Shown here piece by piece: positions 1 through 8,004 of a stretch of 45,336 bases of DNA. Both the position numbers and the translations under genes were made by a program. The stretch covers positions 1 through 45,336 of the forward strand of contig JACMQO010000043.1 in assembly GCA_014376935.1 (NCBI GenBank), read 5' to 3'. This DNA comes from Bdellovibrio sp. GTDB taxonomy: Bacteria; Bdellovibrionota; Bdellovibrionia; Bdellovibrionales; Bdellovibrionaceae. Below the pieces are notes generated by a model. That model did no database searches. It was given only the letters and a program-made list of their open reading frames with translations, and was not told the DNA's origin. Each line of letters starts with the position of its first letter. Position 1 is the stretch's first letter.

Positions 1-633
1 GACGTTAAAGATTTCAATATCGTTTTAAAATCAGATGTGAACGGTTCTTTAGAAGCGATTCATGGCATGTTAGCTAAATTAGCTTCAGCTGAAGTTAAAA
101 ATAAAGTGATCCATTCAGCGGTTGGTGGAGTAACTGAAAATGACGTTCTATTAGCCCATACAGCTAAAGGGATCGTGATTGGTTTCAACGTTCGCCCTGA
201 CAACAATGCATTAGCTAAAGCTAAGCAATTGGGTGTGGATATCAGAACGTACTCGATCGTGTACGAAATGATTGATGACGTACGTAAAGCGATGGCTGGT
301 AAATTAGCTCCGCAAATCGTAGAAAAAGTAACTGGTTCTGCCGAAGTTCGTAACATTTTCAGTGTTCCGAAAATGGGAGTTATCGCAGGTTGCGTCGTGA
401 CTAACGGAAAAATTCAGCGTTCAAATATGCTTCGCTTGGTTCGTGATGGCAAAATCGTTTACGAAGGAAAAGTTGGTTCTTTACGTCGTTTCAAAGACGA
501 TGCAAAAGAAGTGGCTGAAGGATTTGAGTGCGGTATCGGTATCGAAGGGTACAACGATATCAAAGTCGGCGATAAAATCGAAGGCTTCATAAAAGAAGAA
601 ATCGTTCGTGAGCTTACGCCGTTAAACGCGTAA
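1..633 (+). CDS. infB: Translation initiation factor IF-2, C-terminal part (5' truncated by window)
   Basis: The frame is open from the first base and ends at a TAA at 631-633. The first visible residues read DVKDFNIVLKSDVNGSLEAI, the typical start of IF-2 domain IV (compare the family pattern 'vvlKaDvqGSlEAi'). The remainder covers the C-terminal region that binds initiator fMet-tRNA, ending in a second beta-barrel (GVIAGCVVTNGKIQR, then the IGIEGYNDIKVGDKIEGF segment). IF-2 is the GTPase that delivers fMet-tRNA to the 30S subunit; its GTPase domain lies outside the window. rbfA follows after 47 bases, the usual bacterial order. An internal ATG at 37 is not the real start, because the upstream residues are conserved. 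Confidence 0.97.
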   Translation, partial: DVKDFNIVLKSDVNGSLEAIHGMLAKLASAEVKNKVIHSAVGGVTENDVLLAHTAKGIVIGFNVRPDNNALAKAKQLGVDIRTYSIVYEMIDDVRKAMAGKLAPQIVEKVTGSAEVRNIFSVPKMGVIAGCVVTNGKIQRSNMLRLVRDGKIVYEGKVGSLRRFKDDAKEVAEGFECGIGIEGYNDIKVGDKIEGFIKEEIVRELTPLNA

Positions 634-680
634 GTGGGGGCGCCAAGCTGTGACCGACTAGGTTTCCTAAAGGTAAAAAT

Positions 681-1094
681 ATGAAAAACGCCGGCGACAA
701 CAATCGCAGAAAAGAAAGAGTTGAACGTGAAGTTCAGCAAATTATTTCTTCGTACCTAATTCAAAATTTGCAGACTGAATTAAATGGTCTTGTAACGGTT
801 AGCCGTGTGCAAATGCCTTTGGATTTTCGAACGGCCAAAGTTTACACAACGTTTTTCTCTCAGGATGGCGAAAATCCTAAGTACATTGATGAATTAAAAC
901 GTTGGGCTCCAGATATACAGCGCGAAATCGATAACAAATTAAAAATGCGTTATTGCCCAAAATTAACTTTCCTCGAAGATGAATCGACCGAAGATATTTT
1001 AAAAATCGAACGTATCATCGCTGAAATCTCTAAAAAAAATGCGTCATCGGCCACAGGGTCTGATTCTGACGACTCTTCGGAAAGCGAAGATTAA
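681..1094 (+). CDS. rbfA: Ribosome-binding factor A
   Basis: A 137-residue protein with the single KH-like fold of RbfA: an N-terminal helix (RKERVEREVQQIISSYL), then a strand region with DFRTAKVYTTFF, and the conserved tail KLKMRYCPKLTFLEDES. RbfA binds the 30S subunit and helps mature the 5' end of 16S rRNA; it is a cold-shock factor in other bacteria. The start is an ATG preceded by AAAGG at a good distance. The C-terminal 20 residues are Ser/Asp/Glu-rich (SSATGSDSDDSSESED) and probably disordered. The TAA stop overlaps the truB ATG by one base (TAATG), indicating translational coupling. Confidence 0.96.
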   Translation: MKNAGDNNRRKERVEREVQQIISSYLIQNLQTELNGLVTVSRVQMPLDFRTAKVYTTFFSQDGENPKYIDELKRWAPDIQREIDNKLKMRYCPKLTFLEDESTEDILKIERIIAEISKKNASSATGSDSDDSSESED

Positions 1095-1996
1095 TGCACG
1101 GCCTATTATTGGTTGATAAACCGCAGGGCCTAACCAGCCATGATGTGGTGGCGCGCGTTCGCCGCTTATTCGGCACCCGCGAAGTTGGGCATTCGGGAAC
1201 GTTAGATCCGTTAGCGAGCGGTTTGATGGTTTTGCTAATTGGTGAAGCCACAAAGCTAAGTCAGTACGTCACCGAAGGCGACAAGTCGTACCAAGTGGGT
1301 TTTACGCTTGGAGTGACGACTGACACTTTGGATATGACAGGGGCGGTCCAATCTGAAAAGCCTGTGACGATTTCACTAGAAAAAATTCAAAATAGCGCTT
1401 TAAATTTAATCGGCGAACTGACTTTGCCGGTGCCGATGTTTTCGGCTAAAAAAATTGAAGGCAAAAAGCTTTACGAATATGCCCGTGAAAATCAAGTGAT
1501 TGAACAACCTAAAAAAGTCATGAAATTCTGGGACGTTAGAAGCTTAGATTCAATTCCTGAGGCCGATCCTATGTTCGAATTGTCGTGTTCGAAAGGCAGC
1601 TTTATTCGCTCATGGGTTAGCATTTTAGGTGAAGAGTTGGGCTGTGGGGCTGCAATGTCTAGCTTGCGCCGAACGGCTTCGCATCAGTTTCATTTAAATG
1701 ATGCAATCACTTTGGAAGCTTTGGAATTAAAAACCAAAGAAGAGCGTATCAGTCTACTTGTTCCGCTCGATCAGGCGCTTAAAGATGTAAAAAGAATTCG
1801 CATTAAAGGCCAGGACCAGGCTCTTATGAAAAATGGTCAAATAAGTCACAATTTGAAAACCCAATTAATTACGACTTTTAATCCCAAGCAGGATCAAATC
1901 ATCCAGATTTTACCTGAAGAAAAAGGTAAAATATTGGCCCTGATCGGTCTAGAAGAAGGCACTGGCTTTAAAATAAAAAGGGTCTTTAACTGTTGA
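1094..1996 (+). CDS. truB: tRNA pseudouridine-55 synthase
   Basis: A 300-residue protein opening with GLLLVDKPQGLTSHDVV and carrying the TruB catalytic motif GHSGTLDPLASGLM, whose Asp is the nucleophile. It isomerises U55 to pseudouridine in the T-loop of elongator tRNAs. KSYQVGFTLGVTTDTLD and CSKGSFIRSW are further family motifs. The last ~80 residues, where other TruB proteins carry a PUA-like extension, are weakly conserved to my eye. The start overlaps the rbfA stop. Downstream lie 167 non-coding bases before rpsO. Confidence 0.96.
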   Translation: MHGLLLVDKPQGLTSHDVVARVRRLFGTREVGHSGTLDPLASGLMVLLIGEATKLSQYVTEGDKSYQVGFTLGVTTDTLDMTGAVQSEKPVTISLEKIQNSALNLIGELTLPVPMFSAKKIEGKKLYEYARENQVIEQPKKVMKFWDVRSLDSIPEADPMFELSCSKGSFIRSWVSILGEELGCGAAMSSLRRTASHQFHLNDAITLEALELKTKEERISLLVPLDQALKDVKRIRIKGQDQALMKNGQISHNLKTQLITTFNPKQDQIIQILPEEKGKILALIGLEEGTGFKIKRVFNC

Positions 1997-2002
1997 AAAC
2001 CC

Positions 2003-2031
2003 TTGAACATTTTTTAAGGGGTTGATAAATA
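2003..2031 (+). promoter_or_regulatory. Putative sigma-70-type promoter for rpsO
   Basis: TTGAAC at 2003-2008 and TAAATA at 2026-2031 are separated by 17 bases. It begins seven bases after the truB stop and would give rpsO-pnp its own transcript with a leader of about 125 bases. Found by eye only; AT-rich sequence yields chance matches. Confidence 0.4.
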
Positions 2032-2039
2032 TCAAGAGC

Positions 2040-2163
2040 TCTGAAATTTATGTCAGCCATGACGATATTTCGGACACCGTTCAAAGCGTGTGTCATGCGG
2101 ACATATTTTTTGAATTAACACTTCGAATTTTAAAATAAAATTCGATCCACAAGGAGAACGTTA
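2040..2163 (+). promoter_or_regulatory. rpsO leader with possible structured elements
   Basis: This untranslated stretch precedes the S15 gene. It holds paired CATGAC/GTCATG hexamers around 2058-2098 and an 8-bp perfect inverted repeat GAATTTTA-AAA-TAAAATTC at 2125-2143, right in front of the AAGGAG ribosome binding site. S15 autoregulates through a structured leader in several bacteria by varied folds; whether this leader does so is inference. Confidence 0.3.
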
Positions 2164-2433
2164 ATGGCCGTTACTAAAGAAAAAACAGCAGAGATCTTAA
2201 AAAAATTCAAAAAATCTGAATTAGACACTGGATCTCCAGAAGTACAAGTGGCTTTGATCACTGCACGTATCAATGATTTAACAACTCATTTTGCGAATCA
2301 CAAAAAAGACAACCACAGCCGTCATGGTTTAATCAAAGGTGTTAATCGCCGCCGTAAATTATTAGATTACTTAAAATCTAAAGATTTAAAAAGATACGAA
2401 GCGCTTATCGCAGCACTTGATATCCGTAAGTAA
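2164..2433 (+). CDS. rpsO: 30S ribosomal protein S15
   Basis: An 89-residue protein matching S15 over its whole length: the conserved [13 protein letters not shown] motif near residue 20, then [11 protein letters not shown] and the basic [12 protein letters not shown] segment, all of which contact 16S rRNA helices. S15 is a primary binder that nucleates the platform of the 30S subunit. The ATG is preceded by AAGGAG. Its pairing with pnp, separated by a hairpin, is the classic rpsO-pnp arrangement. Confidence 0.98.
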   Translation: MAVTKEKTAEILKKFKKSELDTGSPEVQVALITARINDLTTHFANHKKDNHSRHGLIKGVNRRRKLLDYLKSKDLKRYEALIAALDIRK

Positions 2434-2459
2434 TCAGATCAAAATTTTAAAACATCACC

Positions 2460-2481
2460 GAAGGCCCAAGAATGGGCCTTC
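2460..2481 (+). terminator. Hairpin between rpsO and pnp
   Basis: GAAGGCCC (2460-2467) and GGGCCTTC (2474-2481) form an 8-bp perfect stem with a six-base loop. It is followed only by CTAAGTTT, so it may act as a leaky terminator or, by analogy with E. coli rpsO-pnp, as an RNase-processed stem. Confidence 0.6.
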
Positions 2482-2503
2482 TAAGTTTAAGGAGATCCCC
2501 TAG

Positions 2504-4600
2504 ATGATCACAACAGTGACAACTTCAATCGCAGGACAACAAATCAAAATCGAAACAGGTCGTATGGCTAAGCAAGCTGATGGTTCTGTTGTTGTTACCT
2601 CAGGTAACAACATGGTTCTTGTGACGGCAGTATCAAGCAAACAACCAAAACCAGATCAAAGTTATTTTCCGCTAATGGTTGAGTACATTGAAAAATTTTA
2701 CGCTATCGGAAAAATTCCGGGTGGTTATTTCAAACGTGAAGGAAAGCCATCGACAGAGTCAGTTCTTGCGGCTCGTATTATCGATCGTCCAATTCGTCCG
2801 TTATTTCCTGAAGGCTACCTTAACGACACGCAAGTTGTGGCTACGGTTTTAAGTTCTGACGGCGCATTCCCAATGGATGTCTTGGCCTCTATTGGTGCTT
2901 CAGCCGCTTTACATATTTCGGATATTCCATTTTTTGGTCCAACAGCATGCTGCCAAGTAGGCCGCGTTGATGGTCAATTTATTGCGAACCCAAATCAAGA
3001 ACAACTAGCTAAGTCTGATATGGACATTCTAGTTTCTGGCACTAAAAACGGTCTATTGATGGTTGAGGGCGAAGCGCAATTCGTTTCTGAAGCTGACGTA
3101 TTAGCCGCTTTAAAATTCGGTCACCAATCTTTGATGCCGTTGTTACAAATTCAAGATGAGCTGCGCGAAAAAACAGGTTCAAAAGCAAAACGTACTTTCG
3201 TAGCTGCTAAAATCGACGCTGATTTCAAACAACAAGCTGAAAAATTAATTACACCGCTTATCGAACACGCTTTATCTTTAAAAATTAAGCAAGATCGTTA
3301 CACGGCATTTGATACGGCTAAATCGACAGCTAAAGAAAAATTAACGGCTACAATCACTGACGACAAATTGCGTTCACAACGTGACAAAGATTTGGCTGTT
3401 GTTATTGAAGAAGTAAAATACAAAGTAGCGCGCGCAACAATTTTAGATAAAGGCTCTCGCATCGACGGTCGTGATTTAAAAACGGTTCGTCCTATTTCTT
3501 CTGAAGTTGGTATTTTACCACGCGCCCATGGTTCTGGATTATTCACTCGTGGTGAAACACAGTGTTTAGGAACAGCAACTTTAGGTACGGCTGATGATGA
3601 ACAAAAAATCGAAACATTACGTGGCGATATCAAAAAACAATTTTTGTTACATTATAACTTCCCTCCGTTCTCTGTGGGTGAAGTCGGTCGTTTCGGCGGT
3701 CAAGGTCGTCGTGAAATCGGTCACGGTAACCTAGCAGAGCGCGCGGTTAAAGCGATCATTCCAAACCACGTTGATTTTCCCTACACGATCCGCATCGTAA
3801 GTGAAGTTTTAGAATCCAACGGTTCTAGTTCTATGGGTTCGGTTTGTGCTTCTACATTAGCGTTATTAGATGCTGGTGTAAAAATTAAGGGTAACGTTGC
3901 GGGTATCGCAATGGGCTTAATTAAAGAAGGCGATAAAGTAGCCGTTCTTTCTGATATCTTAGGTGATGAAGATCATTTGGGCGATATGGATTTCAAAGTA
4001 GCTGGAACATCTGCAGGAATCACAGCATTACAAATGGATATCAAAATCGATTCAGTTAGTTTCGCAGTTATGGAAACAGCTTTAAACCAAGCGCGTGATG
4101 GTCGTATTTTCATTTTAAATGAAATGGAAAAAGTGATGAAAACGCCTCGTGGACAGCTTTCTGAATTTGCTCCAAGAATTGAAACAATCAAAATTAAACC
4201 AGACAAAATCCGTGAAGTTATTGGTTCAGGTGGTAAAGTTATCCGCGGAATCACAGAAGCGACTGGCGTTAAAATTGAAATTCAAGACGACGGAACAATC
4301 AACATTGCTTCTGCTGATCCATTAGCGACTAAAAAAGCGATTGACATGATCATGGGAATTTGTGCTGAAGCTGAAGTTGGAAAAACATACAGCGGCAAAG
4401 TAATGAAAATTGCTGAGTTCGGTGCGTTTGTTGAAATTTTACCAAATCAACAAGGTCTTTTACATATCTCTGAAATCGCTAACGACCGTGTTCGCCAAGT
4501 TTCAGACGTATTAAAAGAAGGCGAAATGATCGACGTTAAAGTTTTAGAAGTTGATCGTGCGGGTCGTATTAAATTATCTCGTAAAGCTTTACTTCAATAA
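2504..4600 (+). CDS. pnp: Polyribonucleotide nucleotidyltransferase (PNPase)
   Basis: A 698-residue protein of normal family length. It has two RNase PH-like domains (about residues 10-210 and 310-540), linked by the all-helical domain. The second carries the active-site region (TRGETQCLGTATLGT and GRFGGQGRREIGHGNLAERA). A KH domain around residue 565 (IREVIGSGGKVIRGITE, with its GxxG loop) and a C-terminal S1 domain (GKVMKIAEFGAFVEILP) follow. The enzyme degrades RNA 3' to 5' with phosphate and is a degradosome component in other bacteria. The start ATG is preceded by AAGGAG at good spacing. The next gene follows within 30 bases. Confidence 0.98.
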   Translation: MITTVTTSIAGQQIKIETGRMAKQADGSVVVTSGNNMVLVTAVSSKQPKPDQSYFPLMVEYIEKFYAIGKIPGGYFKREGKPSTESVLAARIIDRPIRPLFPEGYLNDTQVVATVLSSDGAFPMDVLASIGASAALHISDIPFFGPTACCQVGRVDGQFIANPNQEQLAKSDMDILVSGTKNGLLMVEGEAQFVSEADVLAALKFGHQSLMPLLQIQDELREKTGSKAKRTFVAAKIDADFKQQAEKLITPLIEHALSLKIKQDRYTAFDTAKSTAKEKLTATITDDKLRSQRDKDLAVVIEEVKYKVARATILDKGSRIDGRDLKTVRPISSEVGILPRAHGSGLFTRGETQCLGTATLGTADDEQKIETLRGDIKKQFLLHYNFPPFSVGEVGRFGGQGRREIGHGNLAERAVKAIIPNHVDFPYTIRIVSEVLESNGSSSMGSVCASTLALLDAGVKIKGNVAGIAMGLIKEGDKVAVLSDILGDEDHLGDMDFKVAGTSAGITALQMDIKIDSVSFAVMETALNQARDGRIFILNEMEKVMKTPRGQLSEFAPRIETIKIKPDKIREVIGSGGKVIRGITEATGVKIEIQDDGTINIASADPLATKKAIDMIMGICAEAEVGKTYSGKVMKIAEFGAFVEILPNQQGLLHISEIANDRVRQVSDVLKEGEMIDVKVLEVDRAGRIKLSRKALLQ

Positions 4601-4626
4601 TTGAATACCACGACTGAAACGAATCA

Positions 4627-5910
4627 TTGAGTACATTTAAAAAATCAGTTTTATCGAACGGAGTGCGTGTGGTGACAGAAAATCACACGCATTCAAAGTC
4701 TGTGGCGATTGGTATCTGGGTTTTAACCGGAACACGCGACGAGCCCGAATCTGACGTCGGCATTTCACATTTTTTAGAGCATCTTGTTTTTAAAGGTACA
4801 AAAACTAGAAACGCCTACCAATTAGCAAAATCATTAGAATCTTTAGGTGGCGATTTGAATGCGTACACCACGCGTGAATACACAAATTATCACTGCCAAG
4901 TTTTAAAAGAAGATTGGAAAATTGGATTAGAAATTTTGTCTGATCTAGTTTGCAATATGCAGTTAAAACAAAAAGATTTCGAATTAGAAAAAAAAGTTAT
5001 TCTTCAAGAAATCGCCATGAGCGATGATTCAGATGAAGAAATCATTTACGATTATTTTTACGAAGAAGTTTATAAAGGACACCCGCTAGGGCGTCAGATT
5101 TTAGGTAAAAGCCAAACAATTCAAAAGATGACTCAGAAAAAAGTCGTCGATTATTACAAAACCTACTATCAAGGTAAAAATTTAATCGTCAGTGTGGCGG
5201 GTCCGGTTAATCACGATGAAATCGTGATTGCGGCGCAAAAATTATTTAAAACCCGCAAAAAATTTGAATTAAAAAATGTTCGTAAAGCTCCGAAATGGAA
5301 AGTGTCACGTAAAGTTTTCGAAAAAGAAATGGAACAAGGGCATATCCTGATGGGTCTTCCGGCGACAAGCTTTCCAGATCAATATCGATTTGAAGCTTTC
5401 ATTGTAAATTCGCTTTTGGGTGGCGGTATGACGTCACGGTTGTATCAATCGATTCGTGAAAAGCAGGGTTTAGCTTACAGTGTTTTCTCTTCGTTAAATA
5501 CCAATGTCGATTCTGGGAATTTGACTATTTATGCCGGAACCGATGTTTCAAAAGTAAAAAAAGTCGTTCACATTATTGCCGACGAGCTTTTGAAGCTTAA
5601 AATCGAAGGCTTTAAAGCTTCAGATATTAAATTATTTAAAAAACAGGTTCGGGGCCAATTGGTCATGGGATCTGAAGATACCGAAAACCGAATGAGTTCG
5701 CTGGGCGTGAACGAAATGATTTTTGGTGAATACCGTTCGGTCGAACACGTCATTCAAGCAATTGATTTGGTGACTGAAAAATCCGTTGCGGCCTACATGA
5801 AGGATCATTTTGATCTTTCTCAAGTTTCGGTCGTATTAATGGGACCTAAACTTAAAGTGCATGAAGAGTGGCTTAAAAAGTACGACTTCACCAAAAAACG
5901 AAACGCTTAG
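4627..5910 (+). CDS. M16-family zinc peptidase (mitochondrial processing peptidase-like)
   Basis: A 427-residue single-module M16 peptidase. The inverted zinc motif HFLEH is at residues 48-52, and the third ligand is probably Glu128 (ILQEI), at the spacing expected for HxxEH-x75-E. The C-terminal half has the conserved glycine-rich substrate-clamp segment (NSLLGGGMTSRLYQSIREKQGLAYSV). Small M16 peptidases next to pnp and dut are common in many bacteria; the substrate is not known from sequence. The start is a TTG with no clear Shine-Dalgarno sequence. No signal peptide is seen, so it is probably cytoplasmic. Confidence 0.92.
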   Translation: MSTFKKSVLSNGVRVVTENHTHSKSVAIGIWVLTGTRDEPESDVGISHFLEHLVFKGTKTRNAYQLAKSLESLGGDLNAYTTREYTNYHCQVLKEDWKIGLEILSDLVCNMQLKQKDFELEKKVILQEIAMSDDSDEEIIYDYFYEEVYKGHPLGRQILGKSQTIQKMTQKKVVDYYKTYYQGKNLIVSVAGPVNHDEIVIAAQKLFKTRKKFELKNVRKAPKWKVSRKVFEKEMEQGHILMGLPATSFPDQYRFEAFIVNSLLGGGMTSRLYQSIREKQGLAYSVFSSLNTNVDSGNLTIYAGTDVSKVKKVVHIIADELLKLKIEGFKASDIKLFKKQVRGQLVMGSEDTENRMSSLGVNEMIFGEYRSVEHVIQAIDLVTEKSVAAYMKDHFDLSQVSVVLMGPKLKVHEEWLKKYDFTKKRNA

Positions 5911-5931
5911 TTCATTCTCTTAAGGATTGTT

Positions 5932-6372
5932 ATGAAAGTAAAAGTTAAAAAATTAGCTCATTTTAAAGGTGTCTTACCAGCGTATGAATCAGCAGGGGCC
6001 AGCGGATTTGATATCCGTGCGCAGTTAACTGAAAGCATGACTTTAAGACCGGGTAGTCGCGCCATGGTGCCAACAGGTTTATCTTTTGAAGTTCCGGTTG
6101 GTTTTGAAATTCAAGCGCGTCCAAGAAGCGGTTGGGCCGCGAAGCAAGGCCTTACAGTTCTTAATACACCGGGAACGATCGATGCTGACTATCGCGGTGA
6201 AGTAAAAGTTATTTTAATCAATTTAGGTCAAGAAGACGTTATTATTCACGATCAAGACCGCTGCGCGCAGTTCGTGATTGCGCCGTTCGTTCAGGCTGAA
6301 TTTTTATTGGTGGATGAACTAGGTGATACAGTTCGCGGTGCCGGTGGGTTCGGATCTACGGGTAAAAGCTAA
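5932..6372 (+). CDS. dut: dUTP diphosphatase (dUTPase)
   Basis: A 146-residue trimeric-type dUTPase with its motifs in order: SAGASGFDIRA, RPRSGWAAKQG, LNTPGTIDADYRGEVKVIL (the catalytic Asp region), and the P-loop-like C-terminal RGAGGFGSTGK that closes over the nucleotide. It hydrolyses dUTP to dUMP and pyrophosphate, keeping uracil out of DNA. It sits 21 bases after the peptidase gene with an AAGGA ribosome binding site, so it is probably the last gene of this operon. The gene beyond is convergent; no clear terminator hairpin is visible in the 46-base gap. Confidence 0.98.
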   Translation: MKVKVKKLAHFKGVLPAYESAGASGFDIRAQLTESMTLRPGSRAMVPTGLSFEVPVGFEIQARPRSGWAAKQGLTVLNTPGTIDADYRGEVKVILINLGQEDVIIHDQDRCAQFVIAPFVQAEFLLVDELGDTVRGAGGFGSTGKS

Positions 6373-6418
6373 TTGTTTTAGTTTATAGTTAGCGCCGGTT
6401 AAAAATATTTTCGCCAAA

Positions 6419-6961
6419 TTAATTGCGATTTGTAAACCACGCAATAAGCACTAGCACGAATAGACCGCCGCAAATGGTGTAGGCGCGCTTTTTCTGAACG
6501 TTGAAGTTTTCGCATAATCCAACGATGGCAAGAAGCGCCGTGAACGCAAAGCCGATCAAAGTGATCGGTGCGAAGTATTCAGAAATAATTTGGAATAAGT
6601 AAAACGGGATCGAAGATAAAATCACTAAAATAAAAATTTTACGAAAACTTTCTGATCTGTTTTCAAATAATTGAAAGTAGTAATATAAAAACAAAGCTAA
6701 AAGTAAAGCGGTGACAGTGGTTACGACTGGCATTAAGAAAATTCCGTACAGAACACGGTAAAAATTTAATTTTAATAATCCCGACAAAACACCTGATGCT
6801 AGTGCCAGTAGAATTTGAACTGCGAAAAGTGAAGCCCAATTCCAATCCGGTAATATCGAAATACCTTGAACGGGGTTTTTTACAAACTCGACAAGAAATT
6901 GAATTACTTTTTTAACGTCGACCTTTTTTTGATCAGGAGTTACATCACGCATAAAGTTCAT
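6419..6961 (-). CDS. Yip1-domain-like inner-membrane protein
   Basis: About 180 residues with a short charged N-terminus, then roughly five hydrophobic helices: near WASLFAVQILLALASGVL, VLYGIFLMPVVTTVTALLL, IFILVILSSIPFYLF, LIGFAFTALLAIVGL and AYTICGGLFVLVLIAWF. The FVKNPVQGI phrase near the N-terminus and the helix pattern resemble bacterial Yip1-like proteins, whose function is unknown; this assignment is by pattern only. I place the start at an ATG (6961) inside the end of the upstream gene. A TTG at 6970 and an ATG at 6952 are alternatives. The overlap implies translational coupling with that gene. Confidence 0.7.
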   Translation of the reverse strand: MNFMRDVTPDQKKVDVKKVIQFLVEFVKNPVQGISILPDWNWASLFAVQILLALASGVLSGLLKLNFYRVLYGIFLMPVVTTVTALLLALFLYYYFQLFENRSESFRKIFILVILSSIPFYLFQIISEYFAPITLIGFAFTALLAIVGLCENFNVQKKRAYTICGGLFVLVLIAWFTNRN

Positions 6962-7496
6962 TTTCAGCAAGTTTTACGCAATGGTCAAGAAATCGATCAT
7001 AGTTCGTACGATTAAACGTTGAAAAAGTAGTATCGAACGAACTGGTTTTTGTGTGGTACGCTAAATTAAAAAGCTCATGTAATTTATAATAAAGTGGTTT
7101 TGTTGAACGGCTGCGCGGAACCTTGAAAATAAAAGATTTTTGATTCTCCGAAGATTTTGCATCGACTTCTTGATCATCTGTTAAAATTGTTAAAGTTAGA
7201 ATCTGCGCCTGATTTAATAACGGTTCAAACTCTTGATATGTGATCTGATCCACAATGAAGTGATACGTATGTTCGGTGTGGGTATTCAGCCAGTTTTTTA
7301 AAGCGTACATTCGAAGCGTGTGATTACGAAATGGTAGGCTTAGCACCTGGGTGCGGTAGCCGTGCTCGTAAAGAAATTCGGGCAAAAGTCCAAACGGATT
7401 TTTGTAGAAAAAAAGGCTTCTAGGTCCAGGTACGAAGATCAATTCGCTGGGGGTGATTAAGCAGTTAGGTCTTAAGTCAAGGTTCTTCATATCCAT
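6945..7496 (-). CDS. Hypothetical protein, function unknown
   Basis: A cytosolic-looking protein of about 183 residues that I do not recognise. It lacks a signal peptide and membrane helices. Visible features are LITPSELIFVPGPRSLFFY near the N-terminus and a VDQITYQEFEPLL segment in the middle; the VPGP and alternating strand/helix pattern could suggest an alpha/beta fold. An open frame extends to 7553, but an ATG at 7496 (or 7490) fits better, because the longer form would run into the divergent gene. Its end overlaps the start of the Yip1-like gene by up to 17 bases, so the two form an operon. Confidence 0.6.
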   Translation of the reverse strand: MDMKNLDLRPNCLITPSELIFVPGPRSLFFYKNPFGLLPEFLYEHGYRTQVLSLPFRNHTLRMYALKNWLNTHTEHTYHFIVDQITYQEFEPLLNQAQILTLTILTDDQEVDAKSSENQKSFIFKVPRSRSTKPLYYKLHELFNLAYHTKTSSFDTTFSTFNRTNYDRFLDHCVKLAENELYA

Positions 7497-7541
7497 TGTT
7501 ATAGCATAGAAAAATTGGGAACCCTTTGGCAAACTGATACT

Positions 7542-7979
7542 ATGTTTAGTCATCGTAGATCTTGTTATTGCGCTTTTTGTAAAACTCAGCGAAAAGTTTA
7601 TAAATCTAAAAATTTATCAATCTTTGAAGTGTTGGCACTTATTTTTTTAAGCGTCTTGATCACGCACGTGGTTTATAAATCGTTTGATCCCCGAGGATTA
7701 GCGATTGTTGGGCTTTTCTTATTGGTCGGAGAGATCTTCACCCAAGTGAAATGGCGCGCTTCGATGACGTGTCAAAACTGTGGATTCGATCCCGTGCTTT
7801 ATGTGAAAGATCAAGAGCAGGCGGGGCTTAAAATTAAAGCATTTCTTGAAAGACGGGCTGACTCTCCGGCGCATTTGTTACGGCCTGCCATTAAGTTACC
7901 GACTCAGCGGGCGCCCGCGAAATCGCAAGGTGTCGCAAAGCCTACCGCGCCATCGCAAAATCTTTCTTTAAAAGTTTAA
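7542..7979 (+). CDS. Membrane protein with a split zinc-ribbon
   Basis: About 145 residues. A cysteine cluster near the N-terminus (CYCAFC) and a second pair after the membrane region (CQNC) flank two hydrophobic helices (IFEVLALIFLSVLITHVVY and GLAIVGLFLLVGEIF). The four cysteines could form one zinc ribbon on the cytoplasmic face, with the helices as a hairpin. The C-terminus is Pro/Ala/Lys-rich and probably disordered. The ATG at 7542 is preferred; a TTG at 7515 in frame is an alternative. I know no function for it. The next gene starts 25 bases downstream. Confidence 0.6.
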   Translation: MFSHRRSCYCAFCKTQRKVYKSKNLSIFEVLALIFLSVLITHVVYKSFDPRGLAIVGLFLLVGEIFTQVKWRASMTCQNCGFDPVLYVKDQEQAGLKIKAFLERRADSPAHLLRPAIKLPTQRAPAKSQGVAKPTAPSQNLSLKV

Positions 7980-7990
7980 ACTTTATCCCC

Positions 7991-7996
7991 TATACT
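7991..7996 (+). promoter_or_regulatory. Putative -10 element close to the start of the SH3b-barrel gene
   Basis: TATACT lies eight bases before the ATG at 8005, with TTTAAA 18 bases further upstream. There is no Shine-Dalgarno sequence, so if the element is used, the transcript would start at or near the ATG. Found by eye. Confidence 0.3.
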
Positions 7997-8004
7997 AAAA
8001 ACCG

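Noticed and set aside
7515-7541. TTG at 7515 as start of the split-zinc-ribbon gene
   Set aside because: No ribosome site was seen and the ATG at 7542 puts the first cysteines at the usual distance from the N-terminus; it is kept only as an alternative.
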